Numbered from the stretch's first letter, positions 51,221 to 61,813 are shown. The stretch: 64,000 nt of DNA from an uncultured Lachnospiraceae bacterium (GCA_910588875.1 CAJURT010000014.1:5856-69855); one strand, 5' to 3'. Notes: generated by a model not told the origin, from the sequence alone. Program-made: numbers and translations.

Positions 51221-54200
51221 ATGAAGAGAAGGTATTTTAAGAGATTGTGTAACAGGGCAGTTTCTTTGGCAGTGGCCTTTTCAATGACGGCGTCTTTGTG
51301 CCTGGTGGCTTCGGTTATGCCGACGGCCGGGGCGGAAGAGGCAGGGGAAGCGGAGACATTTGGGGAACCTCATGTCCATACTTTTGCCTGTTATGAACAT
51401 TTTGAACTGGATTGTAAGGAGGGCCATCCGGAAGACGGGCATAGGGAGAGGTGTTATACCTATTCCGGGGAGTTGGTCTGCGGCATGGAGGAAGGACAGC
51501 TGCATGATCATGATATGTCCGGATGCGAGGCGGTGGCAAGAGTCCTTGTCTGCAAAGAGGATGCGGACGGGGACATCCTGGGAGACGGGACAGACCTGAT
51601 TGCCGGGGAGGAAGAGGAAGAGACAGAGGAAGAACCTGATAAAGAGGAGAGGGGCCCGGCAGGAGAAGGCGGTTCGGGCGGCGGCTCAGGCTCCGGCAAT
51701 GGGAGCGGCGGCAGCAATGAAAGCGTAAGTGCACCTGAGAAGCCGGAAGGAAACGGCATAGGTTCCGGGGAAACTAAAGCTGAGGATGGCAGTGTTCCCG
51801 GGGAGAGTGAGGACAGCGGATCACAAGAGGGCGGCACCGGTTCGGAAGGGGACGGGGGCAATGTTAGCGCGGGCGGAAATGAAGGTGCAGGCGGCTCCGG
51901 CGGAAACGGGGGCAGTAGCGACATAGAGGGAGAAGAGAATGAAGGCAGCATCGGTGCAGGCGGAAACGAGAGCCAAGGCGGCGCTGATGCAGGCAACGGT
52001 CAGGAGGAAGATGGTGCCGGCTCTGGCGGGAGCGGGGAGGACGGCAGCACGGGTTCTGATGGAAGCGAAGGGAACGGCAGTACTGGCGCAGGCGGAGATG
52101 AGGATGGAGGCAGCGGCAGTACGGAGGGAAACGGTGCGGAGGCCGGGGCGGGCAGTTCTGGCACAGAGGAAAACGGCACTGGCGGAGAGACAGCTTCTGA
52201 GGGGAATGACAGCAAAAGCAATGGGGATGCAAACGAAGATCAGGCAGTCGGGGAGAATTATGCCTTGTTTACAGCCGGCAGGCTGATGCAGGGCCATGTT
52301 TCCATGCGCAGAATCGATGCAGGGAGTTGGTTTTTGGTAAATCATACGGCACCGGATCTGGCGGCAGTCGGGGATGCAGAGGAGGCAGAGGATGCTGCCG
52401 CAGAGAAGCCGGATGGGGATTGGGAGACAGAGGAGCCGGAATCTGCCCCAGAGGAAGAGGAGGAAGATCATATTTCCGGGGAAGACGGCAGGAGAGAATC
52501 TGAGCCGGACAGTAGGGAAAGTGCCGGTGAGGATTTGACGGTTTCCCCGGATGTGGATCATGTGGAAGATAAGGAAACAGAGGAGGCGGTTCCGGCAGAG
52601 GGGACTGCTGCAGGAACCGGTAACTCAGAGGAAGCGTCGGCGGGTCTGGATGAGACGGAGTCGGACCCTGGCGAGGAGGAAGAAATCAGGGAAATCCCTG
52701 CCGGGGAGGAAACCGTGGCCGGCGGGATTGCCAGTGCCTCCAATGCCGATGGGGCAATAGATGAGGAGGGGCATATCCATAGCGAGGAATGCTATGTTAC
52801 GATTTATAGATGCCGCGGGATGATGCTGATGGCCGTGCGGGAAGGGAATGTCCGTAACCAGGAGGAACTGGAAAAAGCGGTGGCGGAAGGAAAGGAGATT
52901 GTGATTGCCAATAGTTTTCCGGTTAACAGTACCATTGTGCTTCAGAGCGGAAAGCCGGTTGTTATGGATTTGAATGGATATACGCTTCAGTTTGAAGGTC
53001 CGGCTGATGCAGCTATGTTTAGCGTTCCGGGAGGGGCAGCGCTGACGGTTAAGGATTCGGAAAGCAGTTGGAAAAAGGTGCAGCCTGTCAGGAAGGGGGC
53101 TGTGGATAAACCAGGGCAAACGGTTTATGATGAGGTGACAAAGGAACTGACTTATTATGTCACAGAATGCGAAGTGAACCTGGACGGGAGAAGCACAACG
53201 AATACCGTGTGGGAATATGCTGTGGATTTGGACAGCAGCGGCGTGGGTACCCTGGACGGGAACGGTAAAAAGGCTGTTATCGATTTAACTGGCGGAACAT
53301 TCAATATGGAAAGCGGGAGGATCAGGAATAAGGATGGTTGGCACGGTCTTTGGGCAGAAAAAGATTATAATAACACAGTATATATAAAAGGCGGTTATAT
53401 TGTTGATTGTGGAGCAAGTGACCAGGATGGTGGGGCTATTCTGATCAAGACTGGCGGGTTGACAGTTTCAGGAGGTGTGATTGCAAATAATAAAGGTAAG
53501 CAGGGCGGTGCTGTTTATGCTGACCAGTACGTAACTATGTCTGCAACAGGGGGAATCATAGCAAACAATACTGCAAGATATAATGGCGCAGGTATCCGCT
53601 GTGTTAATGCAAAAGTTGAAATTAGTGGAGAGGCTGCCATAGTAGGGAATAGAGCAAACGAGGGCGGCGGCGGCATTTTTTATGAAGGCGGCAGGGAAAA
53701 CAAATATAATATTACTGTTGCCGGTGGGTGTATTGCAGGGAATCATGCAGTTCAAAATGGCGGCGGCATTTATTTCCTGAATTCGTTTTTAAAGGAAGGT
53801 AAAAGTGACAATAGTATTAGCAGATCAGCTATAATTGCTAATAATTATGCCGGGGGAAATGGCGGCGGTATTTATGCCAATAATAGCAGCGTTGCTTTTG
53901 GGAAGGACACGGAAGCGCCATCCGTTACTGGCAATACCGCAAAGCAGCAAGGCGGAGGCATTTACAGCGACGGGCAAAAAATGATCACGATAGGCGGCAA
54001 GAGCATTATTGCGGCAAACACCGCAAACGATACAACGGCCGACAGCAACAGTACTTATCCGGCCCCTTCCCATACCGCCAGTTTCACCATTGGCACGGAT
54101 TGCTATGTGGAGGGCATGTGGAATACATCCTTGAACGGCGCTGTTGCATCTGTAGCTGATTTGAGGAATGCCATCAATGGGGCCAGCAGCAATCCTTTGG

Positions 54201-57200
54201 ACACAACCGTGATTCCCCTTGGGGGCAACCTTACCATGGAAGGGGAACAAACCCTTGGTGTGGATAAGGGAAAAAATATTGTATTGGATCTCAGAGGATA
54301 CAAAATAGAAGGAAACCCTGCCGATGGCGGAAGTATATTTTCCGTGACGGGGAAGGACAGCAGCCTGACCATCCGGGACAGCGAGGCGGGGGAAGATCCG
54401 GCGCCCCAGCGGGTGGGAGCAAGTGCAGGCATTCCGGAAAATGCAGGGAGGGTGGGAACCTATGAGAACGGTCTCCTTACCTATTATGTTGCCGAATCAG
54501 ATTCCACCGGCATCCATACTGCGGAACAAACCTGGGAATACCGGTTAGACCCGGGGGCCAGGACGGGCAATAAAAAGCCTGGGGTTATTCAGGCATCCGG
54601 TGCGGACTCTGTTATATCTGCATGGGATAATGCCCGTATCGTTATTGAGGGCGGCATGATTACGAATCCCGGCGGCAGGCACGGCATTTCTGTGGAGAAG
54701 AATTCTGCCCTTATGATGAAGGGAGGATATATTGTAGGAAGCGGCTCGGAGAGCGGAACCGGCAGCGGGAAGGCTGACGGCGGCGGGATTATCGCAAAGG
54801 GCAGCAGGCTGCAAATGACAGGCGGAGTGATTGCCGGAAATAAAGCTTCGGGGGATGGAGGCGGCATCAAGGTTGAAGACTTCAGGGAGGAAGTGACGGC
54901 AAACGGTAAAAGAGCAGTTACCGTAACAAAAAGCAACCTGCAAATCACAGGGGGGATCATTGCTGCCAATACCGCCCAGGACCGTGGGGGCGGTTTGGGC
55001 ATTGACGGAGGCAGTGCCCAGATTGGCGGGGATACGGTTATCGCCGGTAACCTGGCACATGGGCAAACGCCGCGGGAAGGCTCGGAAGAAGGAGAAGAGG
55101 ATGTGGAGGATGGCGACAAATGGAAAAATGCAGTCAACTTCCATGGCGGAGGCGGCATCTTCTTTAACGGGGACAAAGAAATAGGAGAAACCCTGAAAAT
55201 CCAGGACGACTGCTATATCACCAACAATTATGCAGACAAGGCAAACATACATACGGGAACCGGGGGAACCGGCGGAGGCGGCATTTTTGCCAGAGGCCTG
55301 CTTCAAATGAGCGGCGGTAATGTGACGGGCAACAGGGCAAAAGCCGCCGGTGGAGGCGTTTATCTGCATAGCTATTATGGAAAGGCAGCCACGGCAGACC
55401 AGTTCCCTACCCGGGTCGGTCAATATACGATGACCGGGGGCACGATTGCGGGAAACTACGCCGAGACAGAGGAAGGCGGCGGTTTGCGTGTGGACGGAAA
55501 AGAGGGGAGTATAAAAGGCAGCGGCATCTATATTACCAACAATAAGACTGGTACCATAGAGAACTGGGGCGGCGGAGGCATTTTTGTTATGAGCAGTGCA
55601 GGGCTTAACATAAGAAATGTCTTGATTACCGAGAATACTGCCGAAGGTTTCGGCGGCGGTGTGGCAGGGTGCAACCATGGGACGAACCGGGTTTTTGCCA
55701 TTCAGGGAGGCGCCATTTTCAACAATACGGCATTTGGAGGGGGAGGGAAGCTGGAGGGCTATCAAAGCCAGGCCCTGCCGAAGAAAGACCACCGGAACCA
55801 TGCCGACAGGATCGATGCCAGGACTCCGGTGATAGAGGGGGAAAAGAAGACCGAGTTCATTGCCTATTCTTATGATGGCGGGAAAAAGAGTTATCAGGAT
55901 TTCTACTGTTCCAATATAAGCCAGGTATATGACAGGATGCTGGGGGGAGGCAGCGCAAACTGGAGCGGGAGTTACAGCAACAGCAGCAAGACAGAGGAAC
56001 ATCTCCCGGAGGCATCCCCTCTCAGGATAGAAGCAGACAGCTATGCATCTGCCAGCAATATGATAGGCCTTAATGCGAACCCTGCTTCCGGGGCCGTTAC
56101 AGCAGCGAAAAATACGGCAGGGGTCTTTATTACAGGAAACCGTTCCGCAGCCCATGGCGGAGGCGTTATGAGTAACGGGACCTTTGAGATAGGCAGCAAC
56201 CCGGGAGGGGAAGGAGGGCTGACCATCCGAAAAGAGGTTCAGCTTGCGGACGGGACAAAAATTTCTGATAATAATGAAAAATTCACGTTCAAAGTTTCGT
56301 GGAAGGATGAAAACGGGAGGGAAGATAACAGCGGCAGGGTGTATATAGGGCTCCTAGATCCGGCGGTTAGTGACCAGAAGCAGGAGATAGAGATCCGCTG
56401 CGGGGATACGGTGGAATTGTACAATGGCCAAAGCCTTAAGATTGCCGGTCTCCCGATAGGAGAATATGAGGTGCGGGAGATAAGCGGGGATGCTTATGTG
56501 AGGCTGCCTCATAACGGGCTTGCCAACGGGCCCTTGTGGCAGCATTTTGCCAGTGAGGCCATCTTCCGGAACATCCCCAAAGGTAAGCTGACCATCAAAA
56601 AGGCAATCTATGAGGGGGGATCCCCGATTCCTGCCGGTGACCCCAGGGAGTCGGATGAATTCCGTTTTACCGTCAAATTTACCGACAAACAAGGGAATAT
56701 GCTTTTAGGTGAATATCCGGATGCATATCCCTATACCAAAAATGAGGAGGAATACACCATGCCCTCCGAGGGGGGAAAGATATACCCCACCGTCAGCAAT
56801 GGCGGGGAATTCACCCTCAAACATAACGAAAGCATCACGATCCATGATCTTCCTGCCGGGGCGTATTATGAGGTGGCAGAGAAGAAGGCAGAGGGATATT
56901 TAAGCGTGCCGGTAAAGAAAGGGATTGTGGAGAATTCCGGGACAGCGTCTTATTTGGAGATCCATAACGAGAGCGGGCGCGATCCGGAGAACCCGGAAGA
57001 TCCCACCCCGAACCATCCGGGAGGCGGCGGCGGTGGAGGAGGTGGCGGCGGAAGCGACCCGAAGGATCCCACTCCACCGCCGACAGAGACATCTCCGGAG
57101 ACTCCCTCAGAGGAGGCTGCGGAGCCGGAGCCTCCGGCCTATCCGGAAGAACTGCCGGATCCCAATGACCCGGAGAGCCCGGAGAGGATTACCATCTTAG

Positions 57201-57406
57201 AGAACGGTGTGCCACGCACTTATCTGAAGATGTGGGATCCGGAGAAGGAGGAGTTTATGTATATCCCGGAGGATGAGATTCCCCTGGCATTTATGCTTCC
57301 CCCCACAGGAGACCGGTCCCGAAGGATAATATGGGCAATGGTTTGCGGGCTTTCCCTGTCCGGCATGGCGGCGCTTTCATGGGGCAGGAGAAGAAAGAAG
57401 CACTAG
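51221..57406 (+). CDS. Giant LPxTG-anchored beta-helix surface protein
   Basis: 2061-residue secreted protein. Order: signal peptide (about 1-38), a His/Cys-rich segment (50-115, HTFACYEH, GMEEGQLHDHDMSGC), a Gly/Ser/Glu/Asn low-complexity stretch (127-343), an acidic stretch to about 510, HIHSEECY near 516, then a long right-handed beta-helix with GGGI-type turns (about 545-1655), two CnaB/SpaA-like domains (from about 1665 and 1789), a Gly/Pro/Glu linker (from about 1933), sortase signal LPPTG at 2026-2030, a membrane helix and RRRKK tail. Two copies of a module (DLNGYTL about 585; DLRGYKI about 1023) suggest internal duplication. Likely an adhesin or polysaccharide-binding protein on the cell wall; no sortase gene lies in this window. 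Confidence 0.88.
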   Translation: MKRRYFKRLCNRAVSLAVAFSMTASLCLVASVMPTAGAEEAGEAETFGEPHVHTFACYEHFELDCKEGHPEDGHRERCYTYSGELVCGMEEGQLHDHDMSGCEAVARVLVCKEDADGDILGDGTDLIAGEEEEETEEEPDKEERGPAGEGGSGGGSGSGNGSGGSNESVSAPEKPEGNGIGSGETKAEDGSVPGESEDSGSQEGGTGSEGDGGNVSAGGNEGAGGSGGNGGSSDIEGEENEGSIGAGGNESQGGADAGNGQEEDGAGSGGSGEDGSTGSDGSEGNGSTGAGGDEDGGSGSTEGNGAEAGAGSSGTEENGTGGETASEGNDSKSNGDANEDQAVGENYALFTAGRLMQGHVSMRRIDAGSWFLVNHTAPDLAAVGDAEEAEDAAAEKPDGDWETEEPESAPEEEEEDHISGEDGRRESEPDSRESAGEDLTVSPDVDHVEDKETEEAVPAEGTAAGTGNSEEASAGLDETESDPGEEEEIREIPAGEETVAGGIASASNADGAIDEEGHIHSEECYVTIYRCRGMMLMAVREGNVRNQEELEKAVAEGKEIVIANSFPVNSTIVLQSGKPVVMDLNGYTLQFEGPADAAMFSVPGGAALTVKDSESSWKKVQPVRKGAVDKPGQTVYDEVTKELTYYVTECEVNLDGRSTTNTVWEYAVDLDSSGVGTLDGNGKKAVIDLTGGTFNMESGRIRNKDGWHGLWAEKDYNNTVYIKGGYIVDCGASDQDGGAILIKTGGLTVSGGVIANNKGKQGGAVYADQYVTMSATGGIIANNTARYNGAGIRCVNAKVEISGEAAIVGNRANEGGGGIFYEGGRENKYNITVAGGCIAGNHAVQNGGGIYFLNSFLKEGKSDNSISRSAIIANNYAGGNGGGIYANNSSVAFGKDTEAPSVTGNTAKQQGGGIYSDGQKMITIGGKSIIAANTANDTTADSNSTYPAPSHTASFTIGTDCYVEGMWNTSLNGAVASVADLRNAINGASSNPLDTTVIPLGGNLTMEGEQTLGVDKGKNIVLDLRGYKIEGNPADGGSIFSVTGKDSSLTIRDSEAGEDPAPQRVGASAGIPENAGRVGTYENGLLTYYVAESDSTGIHTAEQTWEYRLDPGARTGNKKPGVIQASGADSVISAWDNARIVIEGGMITNPGGRHGISVEKNSALMMKGGYIVGSGSESGTGSGKADGGGIIAKGSRLQMTGGVIAGNKASGDGGGIKVEDFREEVTANGKRAVTVTKSNLQITGGIIAANTAQDRGGGLGIDGGSAQIGGDTVIAGNLAHGQTPREGSEEGEEDVEDGDKWKNAVNFHGGGGIFFNGDKEIGETLKIQDDCYITNNYADKANIHTGTGGTGGGGIFARGLLQMSGGNVTGNRAKAAGGGVYLHSYYGKAATADQFPTRVGQYTMTGGTIAGNYAETEEGGGLRVDGKEGSIKGSGIYITNNKTGTIENWGGGGIFVMSSAGLNIRNVLITENTAEGFGGGVAGCNHGTNRVFAIQGGAIFNNTAFGGGGKLEGYQSQALPKKDHRNHADRIDARTPVIEGEKKTEFIAYSYDGGKKSYQDFYCSNISQVYDRMLGGGSANWSGSYSNSSKTEEHLPEASPLRIEADSYASASNMIGLNANPASGAVTAAKNTAGVFITGNRSAAHGGGVMSNGTFEIGSNPGGEGGLTIRKEVQLADGTKISDNNEKFTFKVSWKDENGREDNSGRVYIGLLDPAVSDQKQEIEIRCGDTVELYNGQSLKIAGLPIGEYEVREISGDAYVRLPHNGLANGPLWQHFASEAIFRNIPKGKLTIKKAIYEGGSPIPAGDPRESDEFRFTVKFTDKQGNMLLGEYPDAYPYTKNEEEYTMPSEGGKIYPTVSNGGEFTLKHNESITIHDLPAGAYYEVAEKKAEGYLSVPVKKGIVENSGTASYLEIHNESGRDPENPEDPTPNHPGGGGGGGGGGGSDPKDPTPPPTETSPETPSEEAAEPEPPAYPEELPDPNDPESPERITILENGVPRTYLKMWDPEKEEFMYIPEDEIPLAFMLPPTGDRSRRIIWAMVCGLSLSGMAALSWGRRRKKH

Positions 57407-57497
57407 TGTACGGGCCGGCACACTGGTACTGGGAGCCGGAGAGAAAAGAGACGGAAGAGAAAGCCTGACAGGGCTGGAAAACAGGAAAAGAAGAGAA

Positions 57498-57528
57498 ATA
57501 CGGCAGGGCTTGAAACGCCCTGCCGTAT
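57498..57528 (-). terminator. Terminator between surface protein and DUF4364 genes
   Basis: Perfect 12-base arms (ATACGGCAGGGC / GCCCTGCCGTAT) with a 7-base loop. On the minus strand it is followed by TTTCTCTTCTTTTCC. It serves the DUF4364 gene and probably also stops the surface-protein transcript. Confidence 0.75.
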
Positions 57529-57546
57529 GTTATCGATATCTTGTAT

Positions 57547-58077
57547 TTATGCATTGTGATCCCGCATCAATGTCCTCATGACAAAGGCATAGATCTCCTG
57601 GCTGCGAGATTCCCAGTGGGAGCACATCAGTTCCGCCTGGTCTTTGTCAGGGACGGAGAGTTCCAGGCTGATCAGGGAACTTCTCCCTTCCCGGACCTCA
57701 CAGTGGACAACGTAATCCTGGTTGGTGGATTTGTAGTAGTCGGAGATGGTGCTGACCTCATTGCGCATGCGGAAACGGTTCTCTTTCAGGTAATGGTCCA
57801 TGTCCTCCACGATGGCAGGGGAGATGTTGCTTCCGAAAAAACTCAGAGTGTCCTCCCCCTCCCGGGTGATCTCATAGCGGGTGCTGTTGTGGGAGGATTC
57901 TGCATGGACAAGGCCGGACTCCTGGAGTTCGTTCAGCGCCTGCTGCAGGGTGAAATAGCTGGTGTATTCGTGCTGCAGGAAAAATTCCGTCAGCTGTGCA
58001 TTGGTCAGTGGGAAGTTCACCTGCTTGAGCATATAGAGATTCATCAGTTTATATAGGGTCATGGGATCCGATAACAT
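57547..58077 (-). CDS. DUF4364 family protein (winged-helix-like)
   Basis: 176-residue protein of the DUF4364 family. The N-terminal 75 residues look like a winged helix (TNAQLTEFFLQHEYTSYFTLQQALNELQESGLVHAE, residues 24-59), and the rest is an alpha/beta domain. A DNA-binding role is likely but not shown. It has its own promoter shared back to back with the DUF5717 gene, so it may control that three-gene operon. Confidence 0.82.
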   Translation of the reverse strand: MLSDPMTLYKLMNLYMLKQVNFPLTNAQLTEFFLQHEYTSYFTLQQALNELQESGLVHAESSHNSTRYEITREGEDTLSFFGSNISPAIVEDMDHYLKENRFRMRNEVSTISDYYKSTNQDYVVHCEVREGRSSLISLELSVPDKDQAELMCSHWESRSQEIYAFVMRTLMRDHNA

Positions 58078-58121
58078 AACGCAGCCTCTCTTTGTGTCAT
58101 AGAAGTCTAAACTTTTTCTTT

Positions 58122-58150
58122 ATCATACCAATTTAAACCTTTTAAATCAA
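58122..58150 (-). promoter_or_regulatory. Promoter of DUF4364 gene
   Basis: Minus strand: TTGATT (58145-58150), 17 bases, TATGAT (58122-58127), about 45 bases before the start. It lies in the 160-base divergent gap. Confidence 0.6.
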
Positions 58151-58237
58151 GTGAAAATATGCTAAGATAAGATGAAATGACGGAGCAGCCGCATTTTGCA
58201 TGGAAAAATGTGGCAGGAAATCGGAACAGGTGATACT

Positions 58238-61200
58238 ATGAGAGAAAGAATAAACCGGCTGGCAAAAGGGATTGTCGATCCGGAGGTTCTGAGGCTGGCA
58301 GTGAGCCCGCCGGAACTGAACGATACTGTCCACGCCGGGGAAGTGACGAGAAAAAACATAACTGTTTCAGATGAAGAAGGCCGTTATATCAAAGGCCTTG
58401 TTTACTCTTCTAATATCCGTGTCCGCGTTGCCAATAACGCTTTCGGCGGTGTCCGCAATCGCATTGCATTTGAGATCGACAGCATGTACCTGACCCAGAA
58501 GGATGTGATTACGGGTGCCTTTTATCTTGTGACCAATGCCGGGGAGCAGAAGGTGCCCTACTCGTTTTCGGTAGAAGTGGAGGCTTCCGGCAGGACATTG
58601 GAGAATCTGAATACGGCGGCAGATTTTGCTGAACTGGCGAGGAAAGACCAGGAGACGGCTCTGCGCCTGTTTGAATATCAGGATTTTATTGAAGCGCCCT
58701 TTATGCAGGACATCCATGTCCGGGCATTGTATGACGGCCTGAAAAGCCGGGGAAACCGGCAGAACCTTTTGGAGGAGTTTCTGGTGGCCCTGAAGGCGAA
58801 GGAGGCGGTCAGGCTGGAGGTGGAGAGCAGCCGCCTTTCCTATGAAAAAATGGAAAAGCCGGTGAAGGAGGTTTTGGAGGTGCATGCCAGTACCTGGGGA
58901 TATGTCCAGTTCCAGGTGACGGCAGACGGGGATTTCCTGGAACTTCCAAAGAGATCCTTCGGCCCCCTGGATTTTAAGGATGGCATATGCCAGGTCACTT
59001 ATGTGGTGAATCCGGCCAGGCTGCACGGGGGCAGGAACCTGGGGGCGCTGCTGGTTTCCACGATCCGGGAGACGGTTCAGGTCCAGGTGGAGGCACAGGG
59101 GGGCGATGAGGAGTTTAAATTCCCGGAGAACAGGGAGCGGGAGGAACTGGGGCATTATCTTATGTCCAGGCTGCAGTATGAACTGGGACTTTCGGAGCCG
59201 GAACCTCTTTTGGGCCGGATGAGGCAGGAGATTGACAGCCTGCGGAGAAAGAACGGGGAGACGCCCCTGAATGTGCTTTTGCAGGCGGAACAGGCCATAT
59301 TGGAGGGGCAGGCCGGGCGGGCAGACGAACTGCTGGAGGGCCATCGGGGGGAACTGGCGGATTTGCGCCGGGATATGCCGGAACTCTATTGTTTTTATCA
59401 GTACCTGCTGCAGATCCTCAAGAAAAAGGAGGGGCAGAGGGATACCCTGATCCGCCTGGTGAAAAAGTGCCTGCTGGAGGATCACCGCCATCCCTACCTG
59501 TTTTTGTTGTGGCTGAAACTGGAGCCGGAACTGAGGGAAAACCCGGCAGAACTATTAGAACGGATGCGCAGGCTGTTTGAGCGCGGTTTCAGCAGCCCTT
59601 TTCTATATGCCCAGGCTTTTTTTCTTTTTCAGAGAGAGCCCCTATTGATGCACCGGTTGGGCAGGTTTGAAGTCCAGGTGCTTTATTTTGCTGTCCGGCG
59701 GGGAATCCTGGGACAGGAACTGGCAGAGAGGGCGGCACAGCTGGCAGGCTCGGCCAAGCATTACACAAGATCCTGCAGCCGGCTTTTGCAGTCCTTGTAT
59801 GAGAAATACCCAAACAAGGAGTTTCTAAGCGCAGCCTGTGGGATGCTGATTAAAGGGGACTGCCGGGAGGAAAAGTACTTTCCCTGGTACCAGAAAGCCC
59901 TGGAATGGGGGGTGAGCCTGACCCGGTTATATGAATACTACCTGTATTCCCTGCCCAAGGATTATCCGTACCTGCTGCCGAAGGAAGTGCTGCTGTATTT
60001 TTCTTATGAGAAATCCATGGATGAATACAGCCGCTCCCTGTTATACATGAATATTTTAAAATACATGAAGCCGGATGCGGAATTGTATAAGCAGTACGAG
60101 CGGGAGATCGAGAAATTTACCATGGAGCAGCTTTTGGCTGCCCGGGTCAACGAACGTTTGGTGGTGCTTTACCGGCATATGATTTACAAGGAAATGATTG
60201 ACCAGCGGGTGGCGCGGGTATTGCCTGCGGTCCTGCGGTCCTGCCGGATTGAACTGGACAACCCTAATATCAAATATGTGGTGGTCTGCTATGAGGAACT
60301 GGAGGAGGAAGACGCCTTCCTGGTCAGGGACAAGATGACGTATGTGCCTTTATTCCGGGAGCATTCGGTGATCCTGTTCCAGGATGGGTATGGGAACCGC
60401 TATGCCAATATTCCTTACAGGAAAGTGCCGGCCATGGAAAAGAAGAATATCCGTGAACTGGAGGAGCGCTGTTATGAGGTGTACCCTTCCCATGAGATGC
60501 TGCGGCTGCAGGAGTGCGGGGAGATCGTGGATGGGGGGATTTCCGGCGAGGCGGATGTGATGACGCTGAGGAGGATAGCGGCTGATCTGCGCTTAAAGCC
60601 TATGTACCGCAAGAAGATCCTGATCCGGATGGTTCAGTATTACCAGAAGATTGCGGAGGCGGAGGGAACGGATGCGGCAGGAGGAACCGAGTATCTTTTG
60701 GGCCTGAACATGGAACGCCTGACCAGGCAGGAGCGGGCAGGAATCTGTGAGACCCTGATCCAGCAGGATTATATACGGGAGGCATGGGCCAGGATTTGCA
60801 GATATGGATCCGAGGGAATCCGGCGGGCGCGCCTGCTGAAGCTATGCAGCCGCATGATCCTGAGCCCTTTTCATGATGAGGATGAGACGCTTCTGCTCCT
60901 CTCCTGCGACCTGTTCTCGGAGGGGAAGCACGACAGCGTGGTGCTGGACTATCTTTGTGAGCATTTTAACGGTTCCGGAAAACAGATGTACCGCATATTA
61001 AACCAGGCAGTGCGGGAAAAGATTTTGGTGTATGACATGCCGGAGCGTTTGCTGGCCCAGATGCTGTTTACCGGTGCGACAGAACGCATCGACCAGGTGT
61101 TTGACTGGTATGCGGCGGGGAAGAAGACGGAGGATAACCTGGTGAAGGCCTATTTTACCATGAAATCATCAGAGTATTTCATGAAAGGGGAGGCGGCCGG

Positions 61201-61813
61201 CAGCCGGGTATTTGCTTACCTGGAGAGTGCAATCCGGGGGATTACGGATTTTGACAAGATCCCCACGGTTTATCTGCTGGCGCTGAGCCGCCATTATTCT
61301 GCTCTGCCGGCATTGGAGGAAGGGCAGAGGGAACTCTGCCAGGCCATCACCAGCCATTTGCTGGCGGAAGGCAGGGTATTCTCCTGGTTTAAAGATTTGG
61401 GCAGATGGGTGCCGATGCCGGATTCTGTCATGGAGCAGGTGACCGTGGAATACCAGGGGGACCGGGATGCCAGGCCGGCTCTCCAGGTCAGGATATTGCC
61501 GGAGGAAGAGGAGTACCATTGGGAGGAGATGCGCAGGGTATATCCGGGGATTTTTATCCGGCAGAAAGTGTTGTTTGAGGGGGAGATCCTGGAGTACAGG
61601 ATTTACGAAAAAAAAGAGGAAAAGCTGACATTGCTAAAAGAGGGCAGCCTTACCTGGGAGCCGGGGCAGGAGAAGATTAAAGGGAGCCGGTTTGCGGCAC
61701 TGAATGAGATGGGGCTTTGCCTCGCCCTGAAGGAAGAAAATACTTTGAAAGAAAAGATGTTAAAATATGCCAGGGACAGTGCAGCCATGGAAGAGTTATT
61801 CCGGCTGATGTAG
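58238..61813 (+). CDS. DUF5717 family large protein
   Basis: 1191-residue protein of a family I know as DUF5717, restricted to Lachnospiraceae and relatives. Residues 1-120 look like a beta-sandwich (VHAGEVTRKNITVSDEEG, VRVANNAFGG); a second similar beta region lies near 215-310. The rest is almost all amphipathic helix, consistent with long TPR/HEAT-like repeats (QALEWGVSLTRLYEYYLYSL and others). No signal peptide, membrane helix or catalytic motif. ATG 58238 with AGGTGAT before it is used; an upstream ATG lacks a site. It heads an operon with an Hsp70-like and a TPR protein. Confidence 0.85.
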   Translation: MRERINRLAKGIVDPEVLRLAVSPPELNDTVHAGEVTRKNITVSDEEGRYIKGLVYSSNIRVRVANNAFGGVRNRIAFEIDSMYLTQKDVITGAFYLVTNAGEQKVPYSFSVEVEASGRTLENLNTAADFAELARKDQETALRLFEYQDFIEAPFMQDIHVRALYDGLKSRGNRQNLLEEFLVALKAKEAVRLEVESSRLSYEKMEKPVKEVLEVHASTWGYVQFQVTADGDFLELPKRSFGPLDFKDGICQVTYVVNPARLHGGRNLGALLVSTIRETVQVQVEAQGGDEEFKFPENREREELGHYLMSRLQYELGLSEPEPLLGRMRQEIDSLRRKNGETPLNVLLQAEQAILEGQAGRADELLEGHRGELADLRRDMPELYCFYQYLLQILKKKEGQRDTLIRLVKKCLLEDHRHPYLFLLWLKLEPELRENPAELLERMRRLFERGFSSPFLYAQAFFLFQREPLLMHRLGRFEVQVLYFAVRRGILGQELAERAAQLAGSAKHYTRSCSRLLQSLYEKYPNKEFLSAACGMLIKGDCREEKYFPWYQKALEWGVSLTRLYEYYLYSLPKDYPYLLPKEVLLYFSYEKSMDEYSRSLLYMNILKYMKPDAELYKQYEREIEKFTMEQLLAARVNERLVVLYRHMIYKEMIDQRVARVLPAVLRSCRIELDNPNIKYVVVCYEELEEEDAFLVRDKMTYVPLFREHSVILFQDGYGNRYANIPYRKVPAMEKKNIRELEERCYEVYPSHEMLRLQECGEIVDGGISGEADVMTLRRIAADLRLKPMYRKKILIRMVQYYQKIAEAEGTDAAGGTEYLLGLNMERLTRQERAGICETLIQQDYIREAWARICRYGSEGIRRARLLKLCSRMILSPFHDEDETLLLLSCDLFSEGKHDSVVLDYLCEHFNGSGKQMYRILNQAVREKILVYDMPERLLAQMLFTGATERIDQVFDWYAAGKKTEDNLVKAYFTMKSSEYFMKGEAAGSRVFAYLESAIRGITDFDKIPTVYLLALSRHYSALPALEEGQRELCQAITSHLLAEGRVFSWFKDLGRWVPMPDSVMEQVTVEYQGDRDARPALQVRILPEEEEYHWEEMRRVYPGIFIRQKVLFEGEILEYRIYEKKEEKLTLLKEGSLTWEPGQEKIKGSRFAALNEMGLCLALKEENTLKEKMLKYARDSAAMEELFRLM

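Noticed and set aside
54545..56155. 536-codon open frame on the minus strand
   Set aside because: It is antisense to the beta-helix surface protein; the frame stays open because of its Gly-rich repeats. The translation is Ala/Pro/Cys-rich without recognisable domains, and no ribosome site was found.
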